Origin: Escarpia spicata | Lineage: Eukaryota; Annelida; Polychaeta; Sabellida; Siboglinidae | Direction of reading: 5' to 3' | Assembly: GCA_963995525.1 (NCBI GenBank) | Contig: OZ023206.1 | Span: 74,058,506 to 74,122,505, forward strand | Length of the DNA stretch: 64,000 bases | Shown: positions 1 to 13,577 of the stretch, in pieces | How positions within the stretch are numbered: position 1 is the stretch's first letter | How the letters are laid out: each line of letters starts with the position of its first letter | Notes under the pieces: model-generated | Database searches by the model: none | What the model saw: only the letters and a program-made list of their open reading frames with translations | Told to the model about the DNA's origin: nothing | Program-made: the position numbers and the translations under genes

Positions 1-118
1 AGTCCATCAGCATTCATCAATTTCCACGGCAACGATCCAGCCTGAACTTCCACTTTCGCTCCAATAAGAGGGGAGTATCCTTTCCGAACTTCTGCCCGCA
101 CGATCAACTTCAACGTTG
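1..118 (-). CDS. CLCA gene A exon 11 (partial, cut by window edge)
   Basis: The acceptor reads AAATAAAG. The exon then encodes [20 protein letters not shown] and AKVEVQAG, near-identical to gene B exon 11. It runs off the left edge, so the C-terminal part of gene A is outside the window. Confidence 0.8.
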
Positions 119-3100
119 CTTTATTTGAAGGCGAAATCCATTTTTTTGGCACGCATTGGCCTAAGTTCCAAAGGCATCATCACAATAATATCAGAGTGAT
201 ATTTATGAAATTAGGTATATTCATGTCAATGTGTTTATTCAGGCGTTGTTGGTGGATCTTTGAACCAGGTAGAGTAGTCTCGGGGCTGAGCATTGTGCGA
301 TGCTTTTAATAATCGACTTGTCTGTTTTGATTTTTCAATACCTGTTCGGCCACTGCAACGTAGCACAGCTAGCTAATTGTTGAAATCATATGGCTTTCAT
401 TTGGACCCGTTTCTGCCATCGTAAATACACAATAGTAAGTAGATGTTGATGTGGTCGGGTAATACAATATTCCAAATAGTTGTATTACCGCTGCACACAT
501 GTACACGATAAGAATACATCTGATGTGGACCAATAACTGGTTCGTGATATTTTTTATATTTAATACATTACCATTTGATACCGAAAATCAACCCGCAGAC
601 ACAATATACATAACTTATATAGTAATTAACATTTGACAATGATAATAACCCATTTAGAGTAATGAGACATTGTGATACAACTGTTGTGCAGTAATGTAGT
701 CACATTGTTCGCAAAATCCAATAGCGTGCCACAGTAGGTACGTAGTAGCGACTAATTCGCCGTACACCAACACGCAATGATATTCGTTTCTGGGAATATT
801 TTTGAAATTATTCGACTACCGCCCGTAGTAATCATACCAGTGAAGTTGATTCGTTGGTGACTGTGAAACGCCCTTGTGGTGATCGGATAGCTATCGTCAG
901 ACGGAGCCTTGGACGTGACGTGTAGTTGGGTCACAGTTGTTGACTGGCCAGGGTTTCTCAGCACGATAGTCCACTGTCCAACCTGAGCAAAGACATGAAA
1001 CAACACACACATTGAGAGAATATGGAGGTACCAAGGCGTAACGAAATAAAATGTGACTTACGCATCGATTCCATATGTACGGATGCGGATGCGGCATGCG
1101 GAATGCAAATGCGGAATGCGGAATGCGGAATGCGTTTTGCGTGATTCCATGCGTGCGGAATCAAGGAACCAAGAAGATAAACGACATCTTCCTTTTGATA
1201 AAAATGTGTTTCACTGAATGCATAGGTTGTTTGATGTTATCGCGGGGTAAATTATCAATATTAGTTGTTTTGTTTCAGAATTATTATAATAACATGTTGG
1301 TAGGAAATGTGCTTGGATTAATCGAGACCAGATTGCATTAATTGTAAACGCGATTTTGAGAGTTTAAGCCTATGTTGAGACTGTTTACATGTATAATGTA
1401 AAACGGCGAAACCAATACAAAGACACTTTTGTGCAAGACAAACTGCGAAAGTGAAGTAATGCTGATCAACTGTTGTTGATTCGAAAATTCATTTTTTTTA
1501 ATATAGTGCATATAAGAATATTTATTAACTTGCAATGGCGCGATTTAATTTCAGTCGTGTTGTATATTATTAAAAACCTTATTGATTGCCGTGTTTGTCG
1601 TGAATACGACTTGGTGAAACCGACAGTTAAGCTGCAGTTCGAGTTCACCTCTGATAAATATACGTAACTTGGTGACGTAGGCGTCGCGAAGTCGTATTTA
1701 TGATCAACACGAGGTGATTCAAACGCAGCATAGGGAGTGGCTGATACTCACTGATGAACGGAATCTACGGAGTGGATAATGATAGACGGACAAAATACGG
1801 ATATAGAAAGAAGAACATACACATTTACTGACGGCGGAGTAGATGGGTGAGTTGATATACATGTATATAAATAAATGTCCCAGCCATTATATAAATTTGG
1901 TTAGATTGATAAAAGCATTGTCGCATAGACCAAACATAAGCACAGAAGAAAATAAAAAGCACAACACGCTATGACATAAGTGAGCATACGGGGTTGTATT
2001 ATTACGGGCGATGTTAACCATTATCATATAAAATGGAAATCTTTAGAGAATACAATGAATAAGGACCGCACATTTTAGTTTTAATAAAAGATAGCTTTCT
2101 TTCTCAACATGTGCTAGAGACAATCAGGGGTGAAATTATATTATACATAATTTTTCCTCACATAATAAATTAGTTGACAATACATTTACCACCAAGGTAA
2201 AACCAGAAAGGAATAATAAAAGTTGTACAGGAGAAACTTCCACAATGGAAAATAAATGAACACAATAAAATATGTATCAATGATACACTGGAATAACATG
2301 CTTAAGAATGAGACAACAATAGAATGCTTGAATACTTTAAGAAGTGAAATTGAATGCATCGTCGATAAGTTTATTTCATTGAAAAAAATCAAGGGAACAG
2401 TCAAGAAATAAATATTTATTGAAACAAGCCATTAGAAAAAACAATTACAAACAAACGATGTGGAAGTCATATAGACGCACAGGAAATTATGAAGCTACCA
2501 AGTGTAATATATTATTAATGCACATCGTTCCAACTGTGTATAAGCTGTCACGACAGTTTAATCCGAAGTATTGAAAACCTCTTTAAATCCCTCTTGATCG
2601 TAAGTTCCACCCAGATACTGATGGATGTGGGTAGTGGATTGAACTAATACAAACACTTCCTATATTGGACGTTGCCAATTGATGAGATCACCCCTTTCAT
2701 GATGTCTAAATCCTATCACACATATTCCCATAGGCCCAATAAGTCGCGAGTGTTATGCTATGTCGAAATGGGTATACGATGTCAAGGTCGCATCTCTCCG
2801 ATCTTCGACATACCAAAATTGCCCTGTTTCAGGGGATGCCCAAGGGAGCTATCAACATACTAGACGCGCCAACAAACAACTATGCTACGTCATTGTGCAG
2901 CGATGTGTGACGGAGTGGATACATTACTTGGCCGGCCTCCATGTTCTACGCTACTGTAACGTTTTTGGAACACGCAAAAAGCCCTGTAGTTATGCTTGCC
3001 AGGTACTGTATGTGGTTTGTAAGATTACAGCATTTTGATAGCACGCCAAGGACAGCTTCTCCCTGGCTCATGTTTCGTGTCAGGCCGACATTTTAATAAG

Positions 3101-6100
3101 AACATATTTCCCGATTTGCTGGCGTGTTGACAGGCCAAAAACCTTTTAGGAAACAAATCTGACGTAGGTCTTACATCTATGATATGACAGTTTATATTTT
3201 GTAACTGAAATCAGCTACGTGCATTTGTGTAGTATCGAAACACTCAAATTGAGCCGAGGTGCGTGACGCTAGTTAGCACAGAATATGAAGAAGTAAACGT
3301 CCACGTAGCGCTTTGACACTTTTGTAACGGACAAGTTGCCTAGATAACGAGTTACTCTGGACACGCTTGTATACACATCGTCGCCATAACACGCACGTTG
3401 TCAGACTAGCAGGCACGTTGTCGTACTAGCCGTAGTATTGTTTTAATTTAAAATAGATGCGCAGGGGGTTTACAAAGTAGCCTGAAATTGGAGGCATAAA
3501 TAAAGGTAGCACAAATAAATCAGCAAACAACAGCTTTGAAAACTGTTCTGAAGCGTTTGTTTAAATGCAAGGAGCACAGTAAACAAAAGAAGTGAACTAA
3601 ACGTTATGATATAAGATATTGACCCTCATATAATAAGTCTAACTGAATCGTTTACACCGATATGTGAAATGTCGAATTGGTACTGAGGGTATGCACTGTT
3701 TAAGAAAGACATAATAGAAAGAAAGGGAGGTAGAGTTATGTTATATATTAAAGAATCTATCCAGGCTCATGAAATAACATTAGAATGAGAAGCAGATTGT
3801 GAAGAAGCTGTTTGGTGTAACGTAGTAACAGGAAGCTCGAAGTTAGCGGTTGGGTTAGTTAATAGAAATCCAAACATAAGTATAGAATAAAATGAAAAAG
3901 TAGAAAATGCTACAATGCAAGTGAGCATACGAGATTGTGTTATTATGGGTTTGTTTTAACAAAGGACACATACAATGGAAATATCTACAGAGTACAGGGA
4001 ATGAGGACCACAAGTGTTTAGTACAATTCATTTCCTTTCTCAACATGTGCTAGAACCAACCCGGGGTGAAAATGTGTTAGACATAGTTTTGCCCTCGCAG
4101 AATGATTTAGTTAACTAAGTCAAGATATGTGAGCCACTGGGAAGTAGTGATCGCAACTAGATACATTTTATCATCAAAGTAAAATCAGAAAGGAATAATA
4201 AACGGCAGTACAGGAGAAACTTCCACAAAACAAGATATAAGGACAAGAGGAAATAGTTAACAAAGATAGACTGGAATGACACACTTACGAATAAGACAGC
4301 AATAGAATGGTGGAATATCTTAAGGAGTGAAAATTAGTGCATCGTCGGTCATTTTGTTGTTCCACTAAAACAATTGAAACGGTCCAGAAAGAAAGACTTA
4401 TCGAAAGAAGCCATTACAAAATATAAGTACAAACAAATGATGTGGAAGTCAAGTAGACGCGCTGGAAATGATCAAGACCATAACATTCATAAAGAAGCAC
4501 TTAGCCAATATAAAACTGACATTAGGAATTAAAAGAAAAGCTATGAACACAAACTAGCTTGTAATATATAACATGACAGCAACATTTTGTATGCATATAT
4601 ACAGAGCAAATGTATAGTTCAGTGTAAAGTCAGGCCTCTAGAAGATAGTGCTGGAAATATAATATCAGAGGGATTCCTAATGGCAGAAGTCCTGAATGAG
4701 CACTTTAGATCGGTGTTTACCAGGGAGGATATTACTCCACTGTCAGTACCAGATGCTATGTTTAAGGTGGCGGAATCACACTATTTAAGACAGTTAATTG
4801 TAACACCCGGAAATGGTAGCTAAGAAAATAAGGACTAAGAAGGATACTAAATCACCTGGAGTGGATGAGATTCCACCCAAAGTACTAATACAAATTGCAG
4901 AACAAATTAGCTTACCGCTTGCATCAGTTTTCAACTTTTCATTAAACGAGGGAATGGTTCCGTTAAAATGGAAAGGAGCAAACATTATACCGTTATTTAA
5001 AAAGGCTTCGAGGAACTACTAATATAATTACAGACCACTGAGTTTAACACTGATGATTTGCAGATTATTAGAAAGAGAAATTAAGTATCACAAGGTGGAT
5101 TATATTGTCAAACATAACTTGATAGACCCATCTCAACATACGTTTTTAAAAGCGAGGTCATGCTTAATACATATGTTATGTTTCTTGTAAGATATCACTA
5201 AATGGGTAGACGAGAGATCACCAGTAGATATCATCTACTTAGATTTTCAGAAAATGTTTGAACGAGTGCCACAACAGAGAATACTGCTTAAGCTAAAGAA
5301 ATATGGCATAGGAAATGGTAAAATTAACTGGATAGAAAAATAGCTGATTGACAGAAGACAACGTGGTTGATTGGGAGGTTTGAAACTGGAAATCAGTTTT
5401 GAGTGGGGTTCCATAGGGATCAGTACTGGGACCTATATTATTCTTAATATATATCAACGATTTGGATGATGATATAATAAGTAATGTATTGAAATTTGCG
5501 GATGACACAAAAGTGTTTAGAAATGTTAAACGTGAAGTAGATGGATAACATTTACAAGATGATCTTGATTGGTTGATCAAATGGCCTGAAAAATGGCAGA
5601 TGTTGTTCAATTTTGAAAAATATAAATGCCTCTACACAGAACATGGGAACGAAGATGTACAATACATTAGGCGAAATATAGCGTATAAGAAAAAAACATA
5701 ATAATACCGTTGTACAAAACAATAGATAGGCTCCATCTAGAATAGTGTATAATAGCGTGTAGGTCATATTGCAAAAAAAGACATGTATAGAAAGAGGACG
5801 TAGGAGAGCGACTAAAATGATTCAAAAACACAGAGATCTTCGTTAAGAAATACGCTTACAAGAATGTGATTTGAAAACAGTAGAGAACAGAGGATTGGAT
5901 GGAGATTAGATATAATTTTTTTTTAAATAGTGCGTGGTTATGAAAATATTAATATACATGTTGTTGTATCAGTTAATAAAGATAAAAGGAATAGGAGACA
6001 TGGAGTTACATTAGTAAAGAAGCAGTGTAGATTAGATATAAGGAAGGGGTCATTTTCACAAAGGAGTGTAAATCATTTGAACATAATTTTTTATTATCTG

Positions 6101-6819
6101 CTGATTGTTTGGTTGCTAGTAGCGTGAATATGTTTAAAAATTAAATTTACACGTACCCCAGAAGGGCGAGATACACGAAGACTAAAGGGTTGCACTCTCG
6201 ATAAGCCAAAAGGCTTCTTTTTCCACCTGCCGTAAAGAGTTAATTCTCTGGGGGCAATCTTGTTAAATCTTGATAAATCTAGTCGGATAAAATGACAAGC
6301 AAAATCGGTTCTAATTACGGTACTGAAACTGTCCCCTTATCTACAAAAATGTATCATTATTCTGTATGAATGGATGGCAACTTACATCAACGGGAGCTTT
6401 TCCTGACGAAGTAGACTCGGAGTGTGTGACAGATGCTTTGAGCGCACTCTGAAGACCCGTAGAATCCGACGACCCAGAATCGAAAAATGAATTTCCTTTA
6501 GTAAACGCGGCTAACTCAATGAGGTCCTTATCAGCTGAGTCTCCAATAAGGACCGTATTCACAGTGACTCCCTTTGAAACACATTTTGGCGTCACATCGA
6601 CAATTCGAGGATCAACGTTCTCTTCACCATCACTCACAAGCAGCAGAACCCCGCCGCTGGCGTAAGCACCGTCGGCTTCTAAAACCTTCGAAAAAATAAT
6701 GAATTGTTTGGTCGAATGTGCAAGTGAGAGTCGTGTCTTTACGTGTGTACGAGAGAGAGAGAGAAAGAGACAGACATACAGACAGATAGACAGACAGACA
6801 GAGAGAGTGTGTATGTGTG

Positions 6820-6887
<68 letters not shown>

Positions 6888-7027
6888 TGTTTGTGTGTTT
6901 GTGTGTTTGTGTGTTTGTGTGTTTGTGTGTTTGTGTGTTTGTGTTTTTGTGTGTTTGTGTGTTTGTGTGTTTGTGTGTTTGTGTGTTTGCGTGTTTGCGT
7001 GTTTGCGTATTTGTATGTTTGTGTGTG

Positions 7028-7067
<40 letters not shown>

Positions 7068-8961
7068 AGTGTGCGTGCGTGCGTGCGTGCGTGCGTGCGT
7101 GTGTATGTGTGTGTGAGTGTGTGTTTGAGAGTATGTGCTTGATTATGTGTGTAGAATGCATTTGTAGTTAACAAAAGAACACTTGCACCCGAGGAGAATG
7201 TGAAAATAGAAAACAACTACTCCCACTTTCCGTATTGTCCAGGCGAAAAAGCAGCGATTTGTGATGATACTAGACGTGTCACATGCACGCACGTATACAC
7301 GGATGTATGAGTTGATTTCTTGTTCGCTGATTAATGTGTTATACACAATACTCCTAATACGTACACACACACACACACACACCCACACACACACACACAC
7401 ACACTCACACACACACACACACACACACACGCTCGACCGCATACTCATTCGCAAACGCTCTCACGCATTTGCTCAACATTAGTTGACACATTCATGCCAT
7501 AACGTTCATGTGCCTCCTTAATTGAATATGCCATTTATCTTTGTTACGTTAGATTGACAATGGTTTGGGTCATGTGTTAATCTTTAAATCGCTCAATATA
7601 ATATGAATACCTCTACGCCTGCCAACAATCCGCGACCTATGGCAGTTGCTCCAGAAACACTTTGTGGTAACTTCTCAACCAAATCTTGCCTCGCCTTCTG
7701 AGACGTCATTTCTGTGAGTCGTGCCACGATATTGGCAGATGAGCTAAACGTGACAATACCGACAGTGTACCCCGTAGGTACCACCTTCATGAGGAAGTCA
7801 ACTGACGTCTGGTACAACTTGTCTATCTTCTCACCCTGTTAACATCAAGTTGACAGTTGCAGCAGTGTACGTTTCTGCTAATATTGATGTAAGAATTGTG
7901 TTTATCAATAAATTATCAGACCTAGGTATACGTTCATTGTATCAACCAGTTCATCAGCTACACACATGTTGGCTGATGTAATAGAAAAGGGCAACCGGGT
8001 ATTTTGTGAGCTTCAGCACAAATAATCAAAAACTAGGATATGAATATTGTTCAAGGGATAATGATTCAATATTGACTTTATTTTGTTGTGTTAGTTTGAC
8101 ACCACGGAATGGTAGATAATATTTATTTAAATACAAATTGGAAGTCTACCAGATACTTTAAGCATATTGTTAAAAGGCCCCTTTGTGTAAGCTCAGAAAA
8201 TAAGTTAACATTTTAAAGCTACAGTTTTCATGAATGTTTTCAAATGTATTAGCTGAAGAAGTGAAATAGAAATAAAACAACGTGTTTATGAATACGAATG
8301 TCGTATCAACGGCAATATGACAGTTAATAACATGCCGCATGCTTACATATTGTCGTGTTTACAAATAATTGTGTTAAGCTGCCAGACACAACTTATTCTC
8401 TTGCTGGCAAAAATATATGATATATTTTCTTTCCCACTCTTATGGACATGTATAATAGGTACTCACTCCCATGCTACCAGACACGTCTAGTATCATCACA
8501 AATCGCTGCTTTTTCGCCTGGACAATACGGAAAGTGGGAGCAGTTGTCGTATCTTTGGGGAGAACTATGCTGTTGCCTGTAAATGAAGCAAAATAATTAA
8601 ATATATAGGAACATATACAACACTGCAAAAGCAGTTTTCTATTGTCACATTCTCCTCTGGTGCAAGTGTTCTTTTGTTAAATACAAATGCACCCTACACA
8701 CACAATCAAGCACATTCCCTCAAACACACACTCCTCACACACCGCACACGCCGCCGCGCGCGCCGCACGCACCGCACGCACCGCACGCACCGCACGCACC
8801 GCACGCACCGCACGCACCGCACGCGCCGCACGCACCGCACGCGCCGCACGCGCCGCACGCGCCGTACTCGCCGCTCGCGCCGCACACGCCACACAAGCCA
8901 CACTCGCCGCACACGCCGCACACGCCGCACACGCCGCACACGCCGCACACGCCGCACACGC

Positions 8962-9011
<50 letters not shown>

Positions 9012-9915
9012 TACAAACAAACAAACAAACATTCCACTATCATGTGAACATACCGCCCTTGAAATCGTCGTGTTCACGCATGATCTCCCAGGCACTTCTG
9101 TATCTACATATTACATTATGCTCGCTCGGGGCCTCGTCGTTGTGTAATGTGTCCGGATTGCTGGCGTTGTTATCGCAGAACGTCTCCACCTGGGGGAGAT
9201 TAAGGGATTGAGTTGGTCCATTGTATGATGCCTCATTGGAGCGTATATCGTGACTATGACTATTACGCCTAATTGTTGCATTAATTTACCAGTCGAAAAC
9301 TCGGGATGGTCGGGAACTGTTGGGTTCGCCAAGTCGTGTTACAACATTACAGTACAACAGTGCCTATCATTACGTAATGAAACTGCATGCTTACTTCCGA
9401 AACATTGTGGTAGAACATCAGTGAAGCCGTGACACCCGGCGTGTGGTGCGGTTGGAAGAAGCACGAGTCTACAGGAAGCCCGGTCGTCCTATTGATTTCG
9501 CACTTGTCTCTTGTGTGGTAGTCGACTTGCTTTCCCTTCATGTATTTCCCACACCTGACAGCTTCCACCTTGCCGTTGCTATGGTAGAAGCTCTGTCGGC
9601 CTGGGACGGGGTACTCGTCTCGGTGTCCCCACCTCAGATGGCCCCACTCGTGAACGATTGTTACCCCTGCAACAATGCTACTTATGTGGGTATGTAAGCT
9701 GTGTAAGTATGAATGGATGTGTGTGTGCGTGGGTGGGTGCGTGCATGCATGTGTATGTTTGTGTGTTTGTTTGTGTGTGTTTGTGTGTGTGTGTCCGTTT
9801 GTGTTGTGAATGTATGTTTACTTACGTTGTTTGTTTGTTTGTGTGTGCGTATGTGTGTGCGGATGTGTCGGTGTGTGTATTTGTGTGTGTGTTAGTGTGT
9901 GTGTGCGTCTGTGTT

Positions 9916-9968
<53 letters not shown>

Positions 9969-12900
9969 TGGATCCATGTGTGTACATGTGTTGGTATATG
10001 CACGCGTGCGTTACAGTGTTACCCTTGCAACGATCCCGACATCGGGGCCCATAATATTCTACTGACTCATGTTTGTGTCGTCCAACTGACAACATCTGAC
10101 ATAAATCAGACAATGTTCAAAGACTCGCTCCCAGCCACTGTAGACTGGACTTCCTAAGGCTGTTGGTACGGTCGGCCATGACGTTATCTGCTCACTTACC
10201 TCCAGAAGGTTGTTGGTACCGTCGGCCATGACATTATCTGCTCACTTACCTACAGCCCATTGGCATAGCGTCAATGGCGTGTGTTAAACCTTAGTTAAGC
10301 AACAAATAACATATAATTATCTTATCGTTGTTCGGTGAATGAAGATATGAGAAGTTGACCGGATAAGTTCCTTTATATTTTACTATTGGATTATTGATAG
10401 AAATTGACTATTAGCATGCCGACTTTAATAAAAAAATATGAACTTGCTATCAAACCTATACCGAGCACAGGCTTTATCAGCATTACTACTTGTGATTATT
10501 TAAACTCATTTCCATCTGACTTTGGCCTGTCCAGAATCACCGACTAGTTAAAGTAAAATGATCGTTTTCCCATAGTGGTGCCTTTGTAGACCGGCTCACC
10601 AATCTATTCATTCACTGTGTCTTCATTAGCCCATATATCTACCACGTGTGTCCTACAACAGCATCGCGTGTGAATTACAAATATATAAATCAATAATTGC
10701 TTTTGCCTTTAAGTGCATCACAATTCGATGGTTAATGCACCATTTTGCAATGATAAAGAACTCATATCATCCATCCATCATTAAACTATATCCGTTATTA
10801 TATTTAATGAACGTTTACAAAATGCAAAAACGCCACCGTGTTAAAGACGACACTATTTCAATGATACACAGGCGGAAGTGTGCCGGTGGCGCACCCTGGT
10901 ATTGACAGTTTCCATCACGCAAGATGACTGGTAAAGAGCAAAATTTATTTTTAAAATGAAAATCATCGTACATATGAGAAAATGCTAACGTTAATTAAAA
11001 GGTACCCTGAGGCCTATAGTTAAACGAAACGAAAACATATAGAAAGAGTACCTCGAAACAGGGGACACGCTACTGGCAGACTTTTTAAAAATATTTAGTT
11101 ACTTATTTATTTAATTAGTTAGTTATAATTTACTTACTTACTCACATACTGACCTACGCACTTACTCACTTACTCACTTGTCTCAGATACTCACTTACTC
11201 AACTCACATATTCATCGCACTTTCTCACTTACGCAGTCATTTACTTGTTTACTCACTCACTCACTTACTCACTTACTCACCCTCTCACTCATTTACTTCC
11301 TTAATGACTTACGCCCTCACTCCCTTATTCACTTACTCCCTTACTCACTCACTTATCCACTTACCAACTCACCCACTTATGCACTGACTCACTCACGCAC
11401 TTATTCATGTATTCACTTATTCTTACTAACTGATATACTCACTAACTGTTTGCTGTTTGCTCACTGGAAGATTAGGCCATCAACCATTGGTCTTCCACTG
11501 TTGTCTGTTTGATGCCATTCTCTCAATTTCTTTCTAGGCATAATCCATCTTCCTCTTTTTCGCTCTCGGTGCCCCTCTGCCAGTTATTTCTCGACCTACC
11601 TCATCTTAACTTCCCTTGTCAGTTACATTTAGGCGCTTGTTGTGTTTAATTTGTTGCTAGTATCCTTAGTGTGTGTCATGTTCATCTCCATTTTAACGTA
11701 TTTAGTTCGCTTTCTTTGGGCATTTGTTAGATAAATTCTCATAGCGTGGTGTTAGGTACCTTAAATGACCACTCGTTTCTTACAAGTGTGTACAGACATT
11801 TGTCCTTGAATACGTTTTTAGCGTTTTCTGTATAACTCGCCATGTTTCTGAGCCCCAGTGTAACATTTACTTTACAGTTTAGTTTAACATCTTCAGTTTG
11901 GCAATACACTTGGTATGGTTGGTCTATCGTTATTGGTATAACAATGAAGACAGTAACTTGGTTTTTTTTATTCATGTGTTGACCTCTTCTTTAGTGCATC
12001 CAGTCTTTGTCATCTTGCTGCTCAGATAGGTGATGAAGTAATTTTCTCCCAGTGGTTCCCTCCCATTGTAATTGTGTTGTTATTGTTGCTGCTGTTGCTG
12101 CTGTTGTTGTTGTTGTTCATGTTGGCTTGTGTGACCTTTATCTTGCTTCTGTTGATGTTGATACGTATCTCTGTTGACACTATGTTTATAAGCTGTTTTT
12201 TTTTCAGGGCCCTATCTCCAACATGATCATATTAAAACACTGGTAATATTCCATAATGCGGACCACTTCTACTGCATAACATACCTGGGTATCCAAACAT
12301 GCCCACGATCGTCCCTAGTCCTGCCGACATGTAGCCTATGGGGAGTTGCATGTACTCGCCGGGTTCACCGCACTCCCCGTACGTCCATGTGGTCGGTGTA
12401 TCCATTTCCGGTCCGTCGATGACGACATTAGCTGAGCTGAACGTCTCTGTTGTCGCTTCTCCGTACTCGCTATTATTCCCCCAACTCTGAGGTAAACAAA
12501 CATATCTGTTTTACTTATAACCAGGGATATGTATCATGTAGTACAATTATAAATTTATATTTGAATCTAACGTGCCTTGATTGTTCTACATTTTAAATGT
12601 TATAACTATTATAATAACGCTTTAAAATGCGATTCTTTTTGTTCAAGTGAGAGAAAAACTGCGCTATCGATTAAATTGTTGTCAAATGCCATACAACATT
12701 TGGTTTTTAATGCAATATGTACTTTTAGTTCCTAAATTGAACTCATATATAACGTGATGCTGTGTCTTGCACAGTGCCTATGAGGATCCATGGATCCTTG
12801 GAAGTTGGCCGGACTATGCCTACGTTAGAATGGCGCGCCACTTATACTTTTATAATGTGTTATTATTACGTGTCCCCTAAGCATTTAGAATGTGCCCAGT

Positions 12901-13292
12901 TACATACCCTCTAGACATTTGGTATGTAAACCTGTTATGTTCCCCCTAAGCACTTAGAATGTATTCCCATTTAGGTGAGTGTCAATTGCAGTGCAATTGA
13001 ACATTTTTGAAGAATTTCCGAAACAGTAAACGTCGCCCCAAAAAATGTTCACCTGCCCTCCTCCCCCTTCACCTATCAACCCCCATTGTTGTGGAGAATA
13101 AGATCGAGAGACGTGGAGTAGAGACGGCAAAACGATACAATTGAAGCAAACTATGAAAACCAAGAAATCGAGGAGCAATGTCGTGGCCAGCGTCATGCCG
13201 GTCTAGTGGAAGAAAGAGGAGAGCATCGGCGAATCACACACACACACACGCACGCACGCACGCACACACACGCACACACACGCACGCACACA

Positions 13293-13323
<31 letters not shown>

Positions 13324-13540
13324 GCACGCACACACACACACGCACGCACGCACACACACGCACACACACGCACACACTCACACACACACGCATACACACA
13401 CACGCACACACAAACACGCACACACACACAAACACACACACAAACACACATGAACACACACACACACCCACACATACACACACACACACGCACGCACACG
13501 CACATACACACATGCACGCACACACACACACATTCGCACG

Positions 13541-13577
<37 letters not shown>

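Noticed and set aside
6341..7216. Long minus-strand ORF of 291 codons rich in His-Thr
   Set aside because: Only its last 100 codons are CLCA exon 8; the rest is translated (CA)n microsatellite reached by reading through the splice acceptor.
8677..9211. Ala/Arg-rich ORFs over the 9-bp minisatellite
   Set aside because: The 9-bp period keeps every frame open; the true feature here is exon 5 on the minus strand at 9,054-9,189.
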